7,618 nt of DNA from Candidatus Sabulitectum sp. (GTDB taxonomy: Bacteria; Fermentibacterota; Fermentibacteria; Fermentibacterales; JCC-6), in NCBI GenBank assembly GCA_023136985.1, contig JAGLQD010000193.1, positions 1 to 7,618 of the forward strand. Reading direction: 5' to 3'. The position numbers and the translations under genes are program-made. Below the pieces are notes generated by a model. It ran no database searches and was not told the DNA's origin. It saw only the letters and a program-made list of their open reading frames with translations. Position 1 is the stretch's first letter. Every line of letters starts with the position of its first letter. Of this stretch, positions 6,784 to 7,618 are shown piece after piece.

Positions 6784-7618
6784 TACTCTGTCCAGCCCAG
6801 TTCAGCGTATCTTTTATGCATTTGCTCTACCACAGATCTCCAGTGGTGGGTCTTTCTTATCCAGCCTGGTCCTGCTGCTGCGTATCTTTTTCTGAGCTGC
6901 TCATCAAGAACCAGCCCTGTAAGAACTTTTTCCAGGTTGTGAGGTTCTGCCAGAGCGAATGGATGGTCGGGAATGAAGTTCTGATAAGCCTCGGAGAGGT
7001 TTGTTACGGTACACATGCCCATTGCAAGGCTTTCCAGAGAATTTACTCCGTAGCCCATGTCCCCGCTTGCTATCTGATCTATTGCAATGTGGCATTCCGA
7101 TTTGAGTTTCAGTACCCGGGCATTGGACATGTTCTCGATCAGAACAAGTTCTACCGGAAGTGTTTTTGAAAGTTTTTCCACAACTTCCACTATTTTATCT
7201 GTACCTTTCACCGACCGCAGACGGGGGGCGTGACAGATCTTCACTACATTTCCCACAGGGTTTGAAGCAGGGACAAGAGATGAGTCAAAAGGAAGAAACT
7301 GGTATTCCAGTTCAGGGTACCTCTGGAAGAGATCGAACTCACAGGTGGTATGAAGTTCCGTGGCATCCCACACCGGCCTGATGGCTCCCCGCATCCGCAG
7401 GTCAAGACCGTGATAGTTGGAAACGATATGTCTTCCGGCAGCCTTGAGTTTTTTTACATCTCTGCCGTCCCTGAAGAAACTCATACCGCCCTCCAGGACA
7501 TGGATGTCAAAATCCCACAGGTTGTACTTCTTTACCGCACGGTTGACCCCTGGCGTCCAGGCCAGATCTCTCAGGGGCATAAGTATCCGTTCCACCCTGG
7601 AGGGTGTCCAGAAAATTC
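6783..7618 (-). CDS. GT-B (GT4-like) glycosyltransferase, 5' part beyond window
   Basis: The C-terminal part of a retaining GT-B glycosyltransferase, probably acting at the cytoplasmic membrane face on the same glycan as the neighbouring GT2. The frame is open to the right edge, and the codons before the GTG at 7595 continue sensibly (IFWTPSR), so I treat the gene as truncated by the window. An internal start at 7595 would lack most of the N-terminal Rossmann half. Counting from that GTG, HGLDLRMRG (62-70) matches the HG.D.R loop ending the N-terminal domain. HAPRLRSVKGTD (122-133) is the usual donor-domain opening with Lys130-Gly131. DQIASGDMGYGVNSLESLAMG (starting at 173) is the donor-binding region with the conserved Glu188 and the following EA.A.G-like turn. 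The C-terminal helices end in WRSVVEQMHKRYAELGW. Its TAA stop overlaps the flippase ATG. Substrate is unknown; a GT4-like family is likely. Confidence 0.85.
   Translation of the reverse strand, partial: IFWTPSRVERILMPLRDLAWTPGVNRAVKKYNLWDFDIHVLEGGMSFFRDGRDVKKLKAAGRHIVSNYHGLDLRMRGAIRPVWDATELHTTCEFDLFQRYPELEYQFLPFDSSLVPASNPVGNVVKICHAPRLRSVKGTDKIVEVVEKLSKTLPVELVLIENMSNARVLKLKSECHIAIDQIASGDMGYGVNSLESLAMGMCTVTNLSEAYQNFIPDHPFALAEPHNLEKVLTGLVLDEQLRKRYAAAGPGWIRKTHHWRSVVEQMHKRYAELGWTE

Overview
The window is a densely packed stretch of a Gram-negative-type bacterial genome, roughly half G+C by eye. All seven genes lie on the minus strand, so transcription runs from position 7618 toward position 1. Every gene either overlaps its neighbour or sits within about 10 bases of it. 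I see no promoter, terminator, RNA gene, mobile element or CRISPR array, and no non-coding gap above 10 bases. The whole window looks like the interior of one surface-polysaccharide operon cut at both ends. The lineage cannot be fixed. A secreted propeller protein with a FlgD/type-A-sorting-like C-terminal domain is a style common in FCB-group and related candidate phyla, but this is only a hint.

In transcription order: (1) 7618-6783, a GT-B (GT4-like) glycosyltransferase lacking its N-terminus at the window edge; (2) 6783-5344, a Wzx-type flippase with about 14 membrane segments; (3) 5354-4416, a GT-A family 2 glycosyltransferase; (4) 4419-3514, murB, UDP-N-acetylenolpyruvoylglucosamine reductase for peptidoglycan precursor synthesis; (5) 3517-2588, an extended SDR nucleotide-sugar enzyme resembling GDP-4-keto-6-deoxymannose reductases; (6) 2591-438, a probably exported protein with 14 recognisable propeller blades and a C-terminal Ig-like domain; (7) 427-1, a glucose-1-phosphate thymidylyltransferase (RmlA/RfbA-like) lacking its C-terminus at the window edge.

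Genes 1, 2, 3, 5 and 7 form a coherent set: nucleotide-sugar supply, glycan assembly on a lipid carrier, and flipping of the lipid-linked unit. Two members do not belong to a textbook O-antigen or exopolysaccharide cluster: murB and the propeller protein. Both are joined to the pathway genes by start/stop overlaps, so their co-expression is built into the locus. This pairing is the most interesting aspect of the window. I find no clear evidence for a wholly new type of system.
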